A stretch of 64,000 nucleotides of DNA from VRUE01 sp963699225 (GTDB lineage Bacteria; Actinomycetota; Thermoleophilia; Solirubrobacterales; 70-9): assembly GCA_963699225.1 (NCBI GenBank), contig OY969423.1, forward strand, positions 558,001-622,000. Direction: 5' to 3'. Positions 21,178-30,163 of the stretch are shown one piece after another. Within the stretch, counting starts at the first letter, position 1. Each line of letters starts with the position of its first letter. The position numbers were made by a program, and so were the translations under genes. A model generated the notes under the pieces. It did not search any database. It was not told where the DNA came from and saw only the letters and a program-made list of their open reading frames with translations.

Positions 21178-22733
21178 AGCCCCTGGAATGCGTAGGCGAG
21201 CGAGTCGACCAGAGCCTCCCAGGAGGCCTCAATTATGTTCTCCGAGACGCCGATCGTGCCCCACTCGCGCCGGCCGTCGGTTGAGTCGAGCAAGACGCGG
21301 GTCACGGCCCCAGTGCCGTGGCTCTCATCGAGGATGCGCACCTTGTAATTAGTCAGCTCGACGTCGGCGAGATGGGGATGGCGGGCGCCGATCGCGGCGC
21401 GCAGGGCCTTGTCCAGGGCGTTGACCGGCCCGTTGCCCTCGGCCACCTCGACGTAGCGCTCGCCGTCGACGACGACCTTGATCGTCGCCTCGGTTTCGAC
21501 CCGGCTGCCCTCGCGCTTCTCGGTGGTGACGCGGAAGCTCTGCAGCTCGAAGAGCGGCTCGTAGACCCCGGCCTCGCGCCGCAGCAGTAGCTCGAACGAG
21601 GCCTGCGCCGCCTCATAGTGGTAGCCGCGGTGCTCGCGCTGCTTGAGCTGCTCGACCGCCCCGCCGGCGGCGGCATCGTCGAGCTCGAGACCGGCCCGCT
21701 CGGCGGCGCTGCGGATCGTCGCCTTGCCAGAGAGCTCGCTGGCGAGGATGTCGCGCTCGTTGCCGACGACAGCGGGGTCGAGGTGCTCGAAAGTGCTGGC
21801 GTCGGTCGCGACCCCGGCTGCGTGCATGCCGGCCTTGTGGGCGAAGGCGTTGCGCCCGACGTAGGCCCGATCGGGGTTCGGCGTCATGTTGCAGAGCTCG
21901 TCGAGGTAGTGCGAGGTCGGGGTCAAACTGGCGAGCTGCTCGGAGCTGACCACCTCGAAACCCATCTTCAGCTGCAGCGCCGGCAGGATCGAGGCGAGGT
22001 TGGCGTTGCCACAGCGCTCGCCGTAACCGTTGACGCAGCCCTGGACGAGGCGAGCGCCGGCCTCCACTGCGGCGAGCGAGTTGGCGACCGCGCACTCGGA
22101 GTCGTTGTGGGTGTGGATGCCGACCTCGCACCCATCCGCCAGGTCGGCGACCACGGCCGCGGTCGCCTCGGCGACGAAGGCCGGTAGGCGGCCGCCATTG
22201 GTGTCGCAGAGGGTGACGTTCTCGGCCCCCGCCTCGGCGGCGGCCCGCACGCACTCGAGCGCGTAGGCGGAATCGTCGGCGTAGCCGTCGAAGAAGTGCT
22301 CGGCGTCGAACACCGGCCGCTTGCCCTCAGCGCTCAAGAAGGCGATCGAGTCGGCGATCATCGCCAGGTTCTCCTCCGGCGTCACCTTGATCACCTTGTC
22401 GACATGCAGGCGCCAGCTCTTGCCGACCAGGCAGACCACGGGCGCGAAGCTCTCGGCCAGCACCCGCAACGCCGCATCGTCCTCGGCGGTGACGTCGCGG
22501 CGCCGGGTCATGCCGAAGGCGGCGATCGTCGCCTCTTTCAGCTCCAGCTCGGCGAGCAGCTCGAAGAGCTCGGCCTCCTTGGGGTTGGAGCTGGGGAAGC
22601 CCGCCTCGATGAAGTGGACGCCGAGGCCGTCGAGGGCCTGGACGACCTTGAGCTTCTCGCCCACCGAGAGTGACATTCCCTGCCCACCCATGCCGTCCCG
22701 CAGGGTGGTGTCGTAGAGCTTTACCTGTTCCAT
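21174..22733 (-). CDS. cimA: (R)-citramalate synthase
   Basis: This 519-residue alpha-IPM-synthase-family enzyme condenses pyruvate and acetyl-CoA to citramalate, giving 2-oxobutyrate for isoleucine without threonine. The N-terminus is KLYDTTLRDGMGGQGMSLS. The AEHFFDGY, LCDTNGGRLP and HTHNDSECAVAN segments are of citramalate-synthase type and differ from the true LeuA at 30859-32445. A C-terminal LeuA-dimer-like regulatory domain is present. It lies between ilvE and an aminotransferase gene. Confidence 0.88.
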   Translation of the reverse strand: MEQVKLYDTTLRDGMGGQGMSLSVGEKLKVVQALDGLGVHFIEAGFPSSNPKEAELFELLAELELKEATIAAFGMTRRRDVTAEDDAALRVLAESFAPVVCLVGKSWRLHVDKVIKVTPEENLAMIADSIAFLSAEGKRPVFDAEHFFDGYADDSAYALECVRAAAEAGAENVTLCDTNGGRLPAFVAEATAAVVADLADGCEVGIHTHNDSECAVANSLAAVEAGARLVQGCVNGYGERCGNANLASILPALQLKMGFEVVSSEQLASLTPTSHYLDELCNMTPNPDRAYVGRNAFAHKAGMHAAGVATDASTFEHLDPAVVGNERDILASELSGKATIRSAAERAGLELDDAAAGGAVEQLKQREHRGYHYEAAQASFELLLRREAGVYEPLFELQSFRVTTEKREGSRVETEATIKVVVDGERYVEVAEGNGPVNALDKALRAAIGARHPHLADVELTNYKVRILDESHGTGAVTRVLLDSTDGRREWGTIGVSENIIEASWEALVDSLAYAFQGL

Positions 22734-22807
22734 CTGATGCCTTTCGCTTCGAAGAGATCGGGGTGGGCCTCTCGAGACCCGAGCGCACGGCAGCGCCGTG
22801 CCAGCCG
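22734..22807 (-). promoter_or_regulatory. Structured leader between ilvE and cimA
   Basis: This leader carries hairpins between a small upstream ORF and cimA: arms GCACGGC/GCCGTGC with a 3-base loop (22784-22800) and a second with arms AGCCGC/GCGGCT that starts in the ORF stop region. A third GGGTCTC/GAGAGGCCC pairing follows. They could be attenuation structures controlling cimA. No clear T-run terminator is present. Confidence 0.35.
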
Positions 22808-22855
22808 CTAGGCGGCTGCGGTAATTCGCCCGATCGAGTCGAAACGCATGTGCAT
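22808..22855 (-). CDS. Possible 15-aa leader peptide upstream of cimA
   Basis: The reading MHMRFDSIGRITAAA begins on an ATG that overlaps the ilvE stop (TGATG) and ends at TAG inside the first hairpin. It holds two Ile codons (ATC, ATT). Coupling to ilvE and the hairpins after it fit an Ile-sensing leader, but two codons is weak enrichment and this may be chance. Confidence 0.3.
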   Translation of the reverse strand: MHMRFDSIGRITAAA

Positions 22856-23805
22856 CAGGAACTGACCTTACTCGGTTCGTCCGCCCCGGCCGGGACCTCG
22901 ACGAAGTCGAGCCACTCGAGGTACTCCTCGGCGCGACCGTAGAGAGCGTCGACGAACTTTGCCTGCACGTGGCGGGTTATCTCGCCCGGCTCGCCGATCG
23001 GGTGGTCGTCGATCTCGCGCACCGGCACCAGCTCGGCGGCGGTCCCGGTGAGGAAGATCTCCTCGGCCAGGTAGAGCTCGGCGCGGGCGATGTCGCGCTC
23101 GACCACGGTGTAGCCGAGGTCGCGGGCGATCTGGATCACCGACTTGCGGTTGATTCCGTCGAGGATCGAGGCGACGTGCGGCGGGGTGACGATCTGGCCG
23201 TCGCGGACGAGGAAGATGTTCTCGCCGGAGCCCTCGCAGACGAAGCCGCGCTCGTCGAGCAGGATCGCCTCCTCGTAGCCGGCGTTGGTCGACTCAGTCT
23301 TGGCAAGGATCGAGTTGAGGTACTGACCCGAGGCCTTGGCGTGCGGGATCAGGCCGCCGGGGCCGATCCGGCGCCAGCTCGAGACCTTGGCGCGGATGCC
23401 GTGCTTCTGGCCCTCCTCGCCGAGGTAGGCGCCCCAGGGGAAGGCGGCGACGATGACGTCGACCGGCGCGTCGGTGGCATAGAGGCCGAGGCTGCCGTAG
23501 CCGCGGAAGGCAAGGGGCCGGATGTAGCAGGAGCCGAGGCCGTTGCGGCGGACCAGCTCACGCGTCGCCTCGCCGATCTGCTCAGGCGAGTAGGGCAGGC
23601 CGAGGTAGTAGAGCTCGGCCGACTTGGCGAGGCGGTCGAGGTGGTCGCTGTGGCGGAAGATCGCCGGGCCGCGCTCGGTCTCGTAGCAGCGCACGCCCTC
23701 GAAGACGCCCGTGCCGTAGTGCAGCGCGTGGCTGAGGACGTGAACTTTGGCGTCCTCCCAGGGCACGAACTCGCCGTTATGCCAAATCAACTCGGCCGTA
23801 TCCAT
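22855..23805 (-). CDS. ilvE: Branched-chain amino acid aminotransferase
   Basis: This 316-residue class IV PLP aminotransferase catalyses the last step for Val, Leu and Ile. It begins with IWHNGEFVPWEDAKVHVLSH, and HYGTGVFEGVRCY follows. The PLP Lys is in PHAKASGQYLNS, and ERGFVCEGSGENIFLV and LTGTAAELVPVREI are family segments. It heads the minus-strand run to cimA and argH. CATACT lies nine bases before the ATG. Confidence 0.94.
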   Translation of the reverse strand: MDTAELIWHNGEFVPWEDAKVHVLSHALHYGTGVFEGVRCYETERGPAIFRHSDHLDRLAKSAELYYLGLPYSPEQIGEATRELVRRNGLGSCYIRPLAFRGYGSLGLYATDAPVDVIVAAFPWGAYLGEEGQKHGIRAKVSSWRRIGPGGLIPHAKASGQYLNSILAKTESTNAGYEEAILLDERGFVCEGSGENIFLVRDGQIVTPPHVASILDGINRKSVIQIARDLGYTVVERDIARAELYLAEEIFLTGTAAELVPVREIDDHPIGEPGEITRHVQAKFVDALYGRAEEYLEWLDFVEVPAGADEPSKVSS

Positions 23806-23889
23806 GTTCGGGGAAGTATGCCCGATCGCGCAAGGTCATTCGAGCCGAGCCGAGAAAAGGATCGCGACAACCGCAAAGGAGACCCCTTC

Positions 23890-24702
23890 ATGCTCACCGC
23901 AGTTCGCCAAAGACTGACTTATTCGAACGTGATCGCCACGATGGCGCTCTTCCTCGCCCTCGGCGGCGTCGCCGTCGCCGCCGGCCTGCCGCGCAACAGC
24001 GTCGGTGCCAACCAGCTCAAGCGGGGAGCCGTCACCGCGGCGAAGATTCGCAAGCAGGCCGTCAACACAGCCAAGCTGGCAAACGGGGCGGTGACGATCG
24101 GCAAGCTCGGACCCAACTCGGTCGGGCCGAACAACATCGGCAACGGCGCCATCACCACGCCGAAGCTGGGCCCCAGCTCGGTGATCGCCTCGGCGATCAA
24201 GAACAGCGTCGTCACGACCAACAAGCTCAACAACGAAGCGGTGACGAATCCGAAGCTCGGCAAAGAAGCGGTCACGACCGCCAAGCTGGGCAACGAATCG
24301 GTGACCAGCGCAAAGCTGGGCAAAGGCTCGGTCACCGCTGCGAAGCTGAGTGATGAAATCGGGCCGCTGCTCTCGACCCTGAAGCCGGGCCAGACGCTGC
24401 GCGGCGTCTTCGGCGTCAACGGCGAATCCCGCACGGCCGTCAGTTTCCAGTTCCCGCTGCTCAATGCCGCAACCGTCACCGTCCTGAAGAAAGGCGAAAC
24501 CAGCCCCAACTGCTCGGGCCTCGGCGGCGGCAACCTGCAGACGCCCCAGGCGACCCCCGGGAACCTCTGCGTCTACACAACGGAAGAAAGCGGCACACCG
24601 GCCCTTGCCGCGGAGAACAACACCCGCCTCGGCTTCGGCCTCAAAACAGCGGGCACCACGGCCGACTTCGCCTACGGGCAGTGGGCGGTAACCGCGCCCT
24701 AG
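23890..24702 (+). CDS. Secreted/anchored repeat protein of Solirubrobacterales type
   Basis: This 270-residue protein begins MLTAVRQRLTYSNVIATMAL and then a hydrophobic run ending GGVAVAA, a signal or anchor. Residues about 35-155 are 10-12-residue repeats built on NSVGxxxIxNGAITTxKLG and AVTTAKLGNES, with regular Lys-Leu pairs. A Cys-containing C-terminal domain of about 110 residues follows. A clear AAAGGAG lies eight bases before the ATG, which rules out the longer upstream reading. The function is unknown. Proteins with this N-terminus and repeat are abundant in Solirubrobacterales. The 3' end overlaps leuB tail-to-tail by four bases. Confidence 0.8.
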   Translation: MLTAVRQRLTYSNVIATMALFLALGGVAVAAGLPRNSVGANQLKRGAVTAAKIRKQAVNTAKLANGAVTIGKLGPNSVGPNNIGNGAITTPKLGPSSVIASAIKNSVVTTNKLNNEAVTNPKLGKEAVTTAKLGNESVTSAKLGKGSVTAAKLSDEIGPLLSTLKPGQTLRGVFGVNGESRTAVSFQFPLLNAATVTVLKKGETSPNCSGLGGGNLQTPQATPGNLCVYTTEESGTPALAAENNTRLGFGLKTAGTTADFAYGQWAVTAP

Positions 24703-25775
24703 GCGCTTAGCTCGGCCAGAACGGCCTCGGTCACCTCGTCGGTGCCGACCGCGGTCTCCCCCTCGCCCGCCAGGTCCGGGGTGCGGAGGCCGCGGTCGAG
24801 TACCGCGTCGACCGCCGACTCGATCCGGACGGCCTCATCGGGCCGATCGAGGCCGTGGCGCAGCATCATCGCCGCCGAGAGGAAAGTGGCGAGCGGGTTG
24901 GCGATGCCCTGGCCGGCGATGTCGGGAGCGGAACCGTGGACCGGCTCGAAGAGGCCGGGCTCGCCGTCAGCACCAAGGCTGGCCGAGGGCAGCATGCCGA
25001 GCGAGCCGGTGAGCATCGCCGACTCGTCGCTGAGGATGTCGCCGAAGAGGTTCTCGGTGACGATCACGTCGAAGTCCGCCGGGCGCGAGACGAGCTGCAT
25101 TGCCGCGTTGTCGACCAGCAGGTGGTCGAGGGCGACGTCCGGATAGTCGGGCGCGACGCGGCCAACCACCTCTCGCCAGAGCCGCGAGGTCTCGAGCACG
25201 TTTGCCTTGTCGACCGAGGTGACGCGGGGCTCGCGGCCGGAGCCAACTGCGCGGCGCTGGGCGGCCTCGAAGCCGACCCGGGCGATGCGCTCGATTTCAG
25301 CGGCCGAGTACTCGCAGGTGTCGTGGGCGGAATCGCCATCGCGTCCGGAATCGCCGAAGTAGATGCCGCCGGTGAGCTCGCGGACGACGAGCAGGTCGGT
25401 GCCGGCGATGCGGTCCTCGCGCAGCGGGCTGGCCGCGACCAGGGCCGGACTCGGGCGGACCGGCCGCAGGTTGGCGTAGAGGCCCATGCCCTTGCGCAGG
25501 CCGAGCAGGCCCTGCTCTGGGCGCGGCGCGTTCGGGTCGGTGGTGTCCCATTTGGGACCACCGACAGCGCCGAGGAGGACAGCGTCGGCGGCGCGACAGG
25601 CCACAAGCACCTCGTCGGTCAGGGCAGTGCCGTGAGCGTCGATCGAGCAGCCGCCCATCAGCTGGTCCTCGAACTCGAACTCGCCCAGCGCTTCGAGCAA
25701 GCGCCGTGTGGCAGCGACGATCTCGGGACCGATTCCGTCGCCGGCCAACAGGACCACATTTGGGCGCTCAGACAT
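24699..25775 (-). CDS. leuB: 3-isopropylmalate dehydrogenase
   Basis: This 358-residue NAD-dependent beta-decarboxylating dehydrogenase works in leucine synthesis. It has VVLLAGDGIGPEIVA, GLRKGMGLYANLRPV, the tyrosine/metal region TCEYSAAEIERI and EPVHGSAPDIAGQGIANP. leuB stands apart from leuCD, with an unrelated gene between. TAGAGT eight bases before the ATG suggests its own leaderless promoter. Confidence 0.95.
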   Translation of the reverse strand: MSERPNVVLLAGDGIGPEIVAATRRLLEALGEFEFEDQLMGGCSIDAHGTALTDEVLVACRAADAVLLGAVGGPKWDTTDPNAPRPEQGLLGLRKGMGLYANLRPVRPSPALVAASPLREDRIAGTDLLVVRELTGGIYFGDSGRDGDSAHDTCEYSAAEIERIARVGFEAAQRRAVGSGREPRVTSVDKANVLETSRLWREVVGRVAPDYPDVALDHLLVDNAAMQLVSRPADFDVIVTENLFGDILSDESAMLTGSLGMLPSASLGADGEPGLFEPVHGSAPDIAGQGIANPLATFLSAAMMLRHGLDRPDEAVRIESAVDAVLDRGLRTPDLAGEGETAVGTDEVTEAVLAELSA

Positions 25776-25871
25776 GCGCGTGGACTCTAGAGATCGAGAT
25801 CCCCATTGGCAGTGGCGCTCTCTTTATGTGAAACTATTTGAGCAATAGCTGTTCTTGGTCGTAAACCAAAG

Positions 25872-27413
25872 TTGGATCGAGCCGATGGCGATCCAACCGC
25901 AGCACACGCAGGCGGCCCCGCCAACGGCCGGGTCGCGTTCGTCGACGACGAGAAGGACGAGACGCCTCAGGTAGGCATCGCATCGGCAGTCGATCCGTGT
26001 GTCGCCGTCGCTTTTGTTCTTGGTTGGGAGCTCGGCTCAGTCCGCCGTATTGCCCCTAGTGGCGCGTCAAGCTCTTCGTCGGACGACAATCAGTTGCTCA
26101 GGCTCGACGGCCTTCCACCCCGGACGCAGGCCACGCTTGCCATCGACCTGATCGATTCCAAACTGCAAAGGCTCGCCCCCCGCCTGACCAACGTGAGGAG
26201 AATCGACCAAGGGCTAGTGGTCAACCTTCGCCTCTCGCTGACCAGAACTCAGGCGGAGATGTTAGGCGCCGTCAAAGAGCTGCACGAGGCCTCGCTGCTT
26301 GCCCTCGCGGCGGCCGACTCGCGGCTCGGTCGCGCCTACGGCCTAGGTCACGAACTCGCCGATGCATGTCTGGGAGTGAACAGCCCCAAGAGCTTCCGTC
26401 GCGCGTTCGGTCCGGACGCCATCAAGATCAAGAACCAGCTCTCGGATCTAGCCTCCAGCTTCCCCCCGCACGCGAGCAGGGCGGTAGTTCTATCCCTGCG
26501 AGTGTGGGAGGCCTGGGCCGCCAACCCGGTGCTCAACGGCACCCCGATTAGCTTGGATGACGACTGGGCAACCAAGGGTGCGGCAATCGAAGAAGCGCTC
26601 GGCCGCCAAGGAATGCTCTGGCGTGACCTTCTGGCCGGAGACAAGCAAGGCCAGGACATGCTCGACACCGACCACTACCTGCAGGCAGCGCGATCCATGA
26701 TGGCGACGATGGCCTCGACCATCTGGAGCTTCATCAAGGCGATGCGGCTACCGCTTGGGCTGGCGACCGCGGTCTTCCTCCTCGGACTAGGCCTACTTCT
26801 CTTCACCGACCCAGCCGGTAAAGCCGTGGGACTGCTCTTGGCGATTTTGGGAGGCCTCGGGGTCACCGGTACAGGCATCAGGACACAGCTCGGCAAAGTC
26901 ACCGGCCAACTCCAATCAGAGCTCTGGGGTGCGGCGATGGACATCGCGATCGCCGAAGCCGTGCTCAGCGGCCCGAATGGCTGGGGGACGGACGTCACCG
27001 AGATCAGCGTTCCAGCACGTGGTGCAAGCCCAAACCTCGGCGCGAATCTCGAGATCCTCGGCGAATTCCGCAAGCAGGCAAAACGACGAAGGCCGCGGAA
27101 AAGGATTCGTGAGCTCCTAGCAGTGGATGTTGCGTTCTTTCCAGAAAACGAGTCCGCCGTGCGGGGGCGCGACGAAGTCATTCAATGGCTTCGAGACGAG
27201 TCCCACGCAGCGAGAATTGGCAGGGAACCGGACAAAGTCGACGAGTTGGCACCTGGTGTGCTGCTCAGCGGTCGCAAAAGCGGCACCGCCTCGATCTGGC
27301 GCGTGCAGGAGCGCACGGTCCGGTGGTGGCGTGGCTACGACAGCCGTGCCACGGCATTAGCCAACGCAAGGACGCTTGCCGCGCACGCCTGGTCGGCGTT
27401 CGATGACGACTGA
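25872..27413 (+). CDS. Membrane protein of unknown function (513 aa)
   Basis: I do not recognise this family. The N-terminal half (to about residue 285) is soluble and mostly helical. It is followed by two adjacent membrane segments (FLLGLGLLLFTDPAG and AVGLLLAILGGLGVTG), a basic patch KRRRPRKR near residue 415 and a C-terminal alpha/beta segment. That last part (AVRGRDEVIQWLRDES ... WRVQERTVRWWRGYDS) loosely resembles an NTF2-like fold. The frame begins with TTG and no good ribosome site, so the true start is uncertain. It stands alone between leuB (divergent) and the leuCD operon (convergent). Confidence 0.7.
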   Translation: MDRADGDPTAAHAGGPANGRVAFVDDEKDETPQVGIASAVDPCVAVAFVLGWELGSVRRIAPSGASSSSSDDNQLLRLDGLPPRTQATLAIDLIDSKLQRLAPRLTNVRRIDQGLVVNLRLSLTRTQAEMLGAVKELHEASLLALAAADSRLGRAYGLGHELADACLGVNSPKSFRRAFGPDAIKIKNQLSDLASSFPPHASRAVVLSLRVWEAWAANPVLNGTPISLDDDWATKGAAIEEALGRQGMLWRDLLAGDKQGQDMLDTDHYLQAARSMMATMASTIWSFIKAMRLPLGLATAVFLLGLGLLLFTDPAGKAVGLLLAILGGLGVTGTGIRTQLGKVTGQLQSELWGAAMDIAIAEAVLSGPNGWGTDVTEISVPARGASPNLGANLEILGEFRKQAKRRRPRKRIRELLAVDVAFFPENESAVRGRDEVIQWLRDESHAARIGREPDKVDELAPGVLLSGRKSGTASIWRVQERTVRWWRGYDSRATALANARTLAAHAWSAFDDD

Positions 27414-27447
27414 CACCGGACGGTGACCAGAGAGCCTCAGAGCATGC

Positions 27448-28209
27448 CTACGCGGGGGTGCGGGCCTCGATATTGAGGCGCACGTACTCCATCTGCAGCG
27501 GATCGGGCTCGCCCTCGAGCACCCGCTCGACGAAGGGCGCTTCCAGCTCCTCCGGCAGCCGGTCCATGTGTGGACCGAGGCAGACCGTGCGCAGGAACTC
27601 GGCTGGCTCAGGCGGCTCGATCGTCCACGGTTGCAACCAGCAGCGGACCCGGTCGAAGCCGGCCGCCTCGAGACGCGCTTCCGTCTCCTCGTCGCCGGCG
27701 TAGTTCCACGGTTCGTCGAAGCCCTCGAAGTGAGGTGCAAAGGGCTCGCTAGCGGCGACCTCGGCACAGATCGTGCGCAGGCGGTCGATGTTGCCAGCGC
27801 CACCGCACTGCGCGGCGATCGCGCCACCGGGACGCAGCACGGCCGCCAGGCGACGGAAGAGCAAGTCGTGGTCCAGAACCCAGTGAAAAACGGCGCTGGA
27901 GAAGACGGCGTCGACCTGTTGGTCCAGCTCCAGCTCGGTCAGGTCGGAGACCAGCGCCTCGTCGCCGGGTCGCAGGGTCTCGCGCACCTTCTCCACCATC
28001 GAAGCGGAGCCGTCGACGGCAACTACGCGTCCCTCGGGCAGCCGCTCGATCAGCAGGCCGGTGACGCGGCCGCTGCCACAGCCGGCGTCGAGCACCGTCT
28101 CATCGCCTTGTAGCGGCAGCCGGTCGAGTACCGAGCGCGCCCACTCTTCGTGCGGGACGGAGATGCGGTGGTAGGTCCCCGCGTCCCAGTCTCGCGTCGC
28201 CGAGGCCAT
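27448..28209 (-). CDS. SAM-dependent methyltransferase, trans-aconitate methyltransferase-like
   Basis: This 253-residue class I methyltransferase has SAM motif VLDAGCGSGRVTGLL, acidic loop VVAVDGSASMV and post-motif FSSAVFHWVLDHDLLFRRLA. The WDAGTYHR N-terminus and FHWV are typical of Tam-like enzymes, which methylate trans-aconitate. The gene overlaps the leuD stop (TGATG) and is last in the leuC-leuD operon. That context makes an isopropylmalate- or aconitate-like carboxylate a reasonable substrate guess, but it is inference. Confidence 0.8.
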   Translation of the reverse strand: MASATRDWDAGTYHRISVPHEEWARSVLDRLPLQGDETVLDAGCGSGRVTGLLIERLPEGRVVAVDGSASMVEKVRETLRPGDEALVSDLTELELDQQVDAVFSSAVFHWVLDHDLLFRRLAAVLRPGGAIAAQCGGAGNIDRLRTICAEVAASEPFAPHFEGFDEPWNYAGDEETEARLEAAGFDRVRCWLQPWTIEPPEPAEFLRTVCLGPHMDRLPEELEAPFVERVLEGEPDPLQMEYVRLNIEARTPA

Positions 28210-28772
28210 CAGAGCGCCGTCGTGACCGGCCCGCGCTCGGCGCCGCCGGCCTGCTCGAAGCTGTCGATCGCGCCGGCGTTCTCCAGCGTGATGCCGATGT
28301 CGTCGAGACCGTTGAGCAGGCGGTGCTTGACGTCCGGCTCGACCTCGAATTTGAAGACGCCGGCGGCGCAGGTGACCGTCTCGTCGTCGACGTCGATGCG
28401 GGCCTCGCCGGCCTCGGCGACCGCCCGGCAGTGCTCCTCGTCGAGGATCGCCGGCAGCAGCCCGACCTTGGTGCAGTTGGAGTAGAAGATGTCGGCGAAG
28501 GACGGCGCGACGATCGCCTGGAAGCCGAAGTCCTCCAGCGCCCAGGGAGCGTGCTCGCGTGAGGAGCCGCAGCCGAAGTTGGCCCCGGTGACCAGGATCG
28601 GGTTCGGCTCCAGCTCGATCTCGCCGTCGCGGATCCAGTCGTAGAAGAGGAACTCGCCGAAGCCGGTCCGCTCGACCCGCTTGAGGAACTGCTTGGGGAT
28701 GATCTGGTCGGTATCGACGTCGGCGCGGTCCAGCACCGAGACCTTGCCCTCGATCACGTCTATCGGCCTCAT
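28209..28772 (-). CDS. leuD: 3-isopropylmalate dehydratase small subunit
   Basis: This 187-residue subunit is the swivel domain of isopropylmalate isomerase. It has DRADVDTDQIIPKQFLK near the N-terminus and ILVTGANFGCGSSREHAPWAL. The start at 28772 (MRPIDVIEGK), two bases after the leuC stop, matches the family; the frame is open further upstream only by chance. It works with LeuC. Confidence 0.95.
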   Translation of the reverse strand: MRPIDVIEGKVSVLDRADVDTDQIIPKQFLKRVERTGFGEFLFYDWIRDGEIELEPNPILVTGANFGCGSSREHAPWALEDFGFQAIVAPSFADIFYSNCTKVGLLPAILDEEHCRAVAEAGEARIDVDDETVTCAAGVFKFEVEPDVKHRLLNGLDDIGITLENAGAIDSFEQAGGAERGPVTTAL

Positions 28773-28774
28773 CT

Positions 28775-30160
28775 TCAGCTCCAATCCCTGATGTCGACGA
28801 AGTGTCCCTCGATCGCCGCCGCCGCGGCCATCCTCGGGCTGACCAGGTGGGTGCGGCCGCCCTTGCCCTGGCGCCCCTCGAAATTGCGGTTCGAGGTCGA
28901 GGCGCAGCGCTCGCCCTCGATCAGGGTGTCGGGGTTCATCCCCAGGCACATCGAGCAGCCCGCCTCGCGCCATTCGAAGCCGGCCGAACGGAAGACCTCG
29001 TGCAGCCCCTCGGCTTCGGCGTTCGCCTTGACCTGCTGAGAGCCCGGCACGACCATCGCCCGCACCGAGCCGGCCACCTTGCGGCCGTCGACGATCGCGG
29101 CGGCCTCGCGCAGGTCCTCGATCCGCGAGTTGGTGCAGGAGCCGATGAAGACCCGTTCGGGCGCCACCTCGGTCATCGGCGTGCCAGCGCTCAGACCCAT
29201 GTAGGTGAGGGCGCGTTCTGCCGACTCGCGATCGGCCGGCGAGTCCATCGCCGCCGGATCGGGGACGCTGTCGGTGACCTCGCAGACCATGCCGGGGTTG
29301 GTGCCCCAGGTGACCATCGGCGAGATCGCGCCGGCATCGACGTCCACCTCGGTTTCGAAAGCGGCGCCGTCATCGCTCGGCAGCTGCCGCCAGCGCTCGG
29401 CGGCGGCGTCGAAGTCAGCGGGAGCGCCCGGGCGGCCGCGGACCCACTCGATCGTCTTCTCGTCGGGGGCGATCATGCCGGCGCGGCCGCCGCCCTCGAT
29501 CGTCATGTTGCAGATCGTCATCCGTCCCGGCATCTCCAGGGCCTCGATCGCCGATCCGGCGTACTCGACCGCGTAGCCGGTCATGCCGCCGGTGCCGAGG
29601 CGGCCGATCGTCGCCAGGATCAGGTCCTTGGGCGTGACGCCCGAACCGAGCTCACCTGAATAGGAGATACGCATCGTCTTCGGCCGCTTCTGAACCAAGC
29701 ACTGGGTCGCCAGCACGTGCTCGACCTCGGAGGTGCCGATGCCAAATGCAAGCGAGCCGAAGGCGCCATGGGTGGAGGTGTGGCTGTCGCCGCAGACGAT
29801 CGTCATGCCTGGCTGGGTGACTCCCAGCTCCGGCCCGATCACGTGCACGATCCCCTGTCGGTCGGAGCCCAGCGAGTAGACCGGGATGCCGAACTCCTCG
29901 CAATTGCGCTCCAACGTTTCGACCTGGACCCGGGAGAGCTCGTCGGCGATCAGGCGCGCCGCCATCGTGCCGTCGGTGGGGGTGTTGTGGTCGGCGGTGG
30001 CCAGGGTCTTGTCGGTACGGCGCACCGGGCGGTTGGCCAGGCGCAGGCCGTCGAAGGCCTGGGGCGAGGTGACCTCGTGGACCAGGTGCAGGTCGATGTA
30101 GATCAGGCCGTCGGAGACCTCGTGGGCCTCCCAGAGCTTGTCGAACATTGTCTTTGGCAT
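28775..30160 (-). CDS. leuC: 3-isopropylmalate dehydratase large subunit
   Basis: This 461-residue aconitase-family subunit carries the [4Fe-4S] cluster. Ligand cysteines are in VFIGSCTNSRIEDL and GCSMCLGMNPD. HNTPTDGT, CGDSHTSTHGAFG and the C-terminal SNRNFEGRQG are also present. It starts three bases after the XRE/cupin regulator gene and is followed by leuD. Confidence 0.96.
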   Translation of the reverse strand: MPKTMFDKLWEAHEVSDGLIYIDLHLVHEVTSPQAFDGLRLANRPVRRTDKTLATADHNTPTDGTMAARLIADELSRVQVETLERNCEEFGIPVYSLGSDRQGIVHVIGPELGVTQPGMTIVCGDSHTSTHGAFGSLAFGIGTSEVEHVLATQCLVQKRPKTMRISYSGELGSGVTPKDLILATIGRLGTGGMTGYAVEYAGSAIEALEMPGRMTICNMTIEGGGRAGMIAPDEKTIEWVRGRPGAPADFDAAAERWRQLPSDDGAAFETEVDVDAGAISPMVTWGTNPGMVCEVTDSVPDPAAMDSPADRESAERALTYMGLSAGTPMTEVAPERVFIGSCTNSRIEDLREAAAIVDGRKVAGSVRAMVVPGSQQVKANAEAEGLHEVFRSAGFEWREAGCSMCLGMNPDTLIEGERCASTSNRNFEGRQGKGGRTHLVSPRMAAAAAIEGHFVDIRDWS

Positions 30161-30163
30161 TGG

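Noticed and set aside
22969..24702. 577-residue reading for the repeat protein
   Set aside because: The first part is antisense to ilvE; a strong ribosome site sets the start at 23890.
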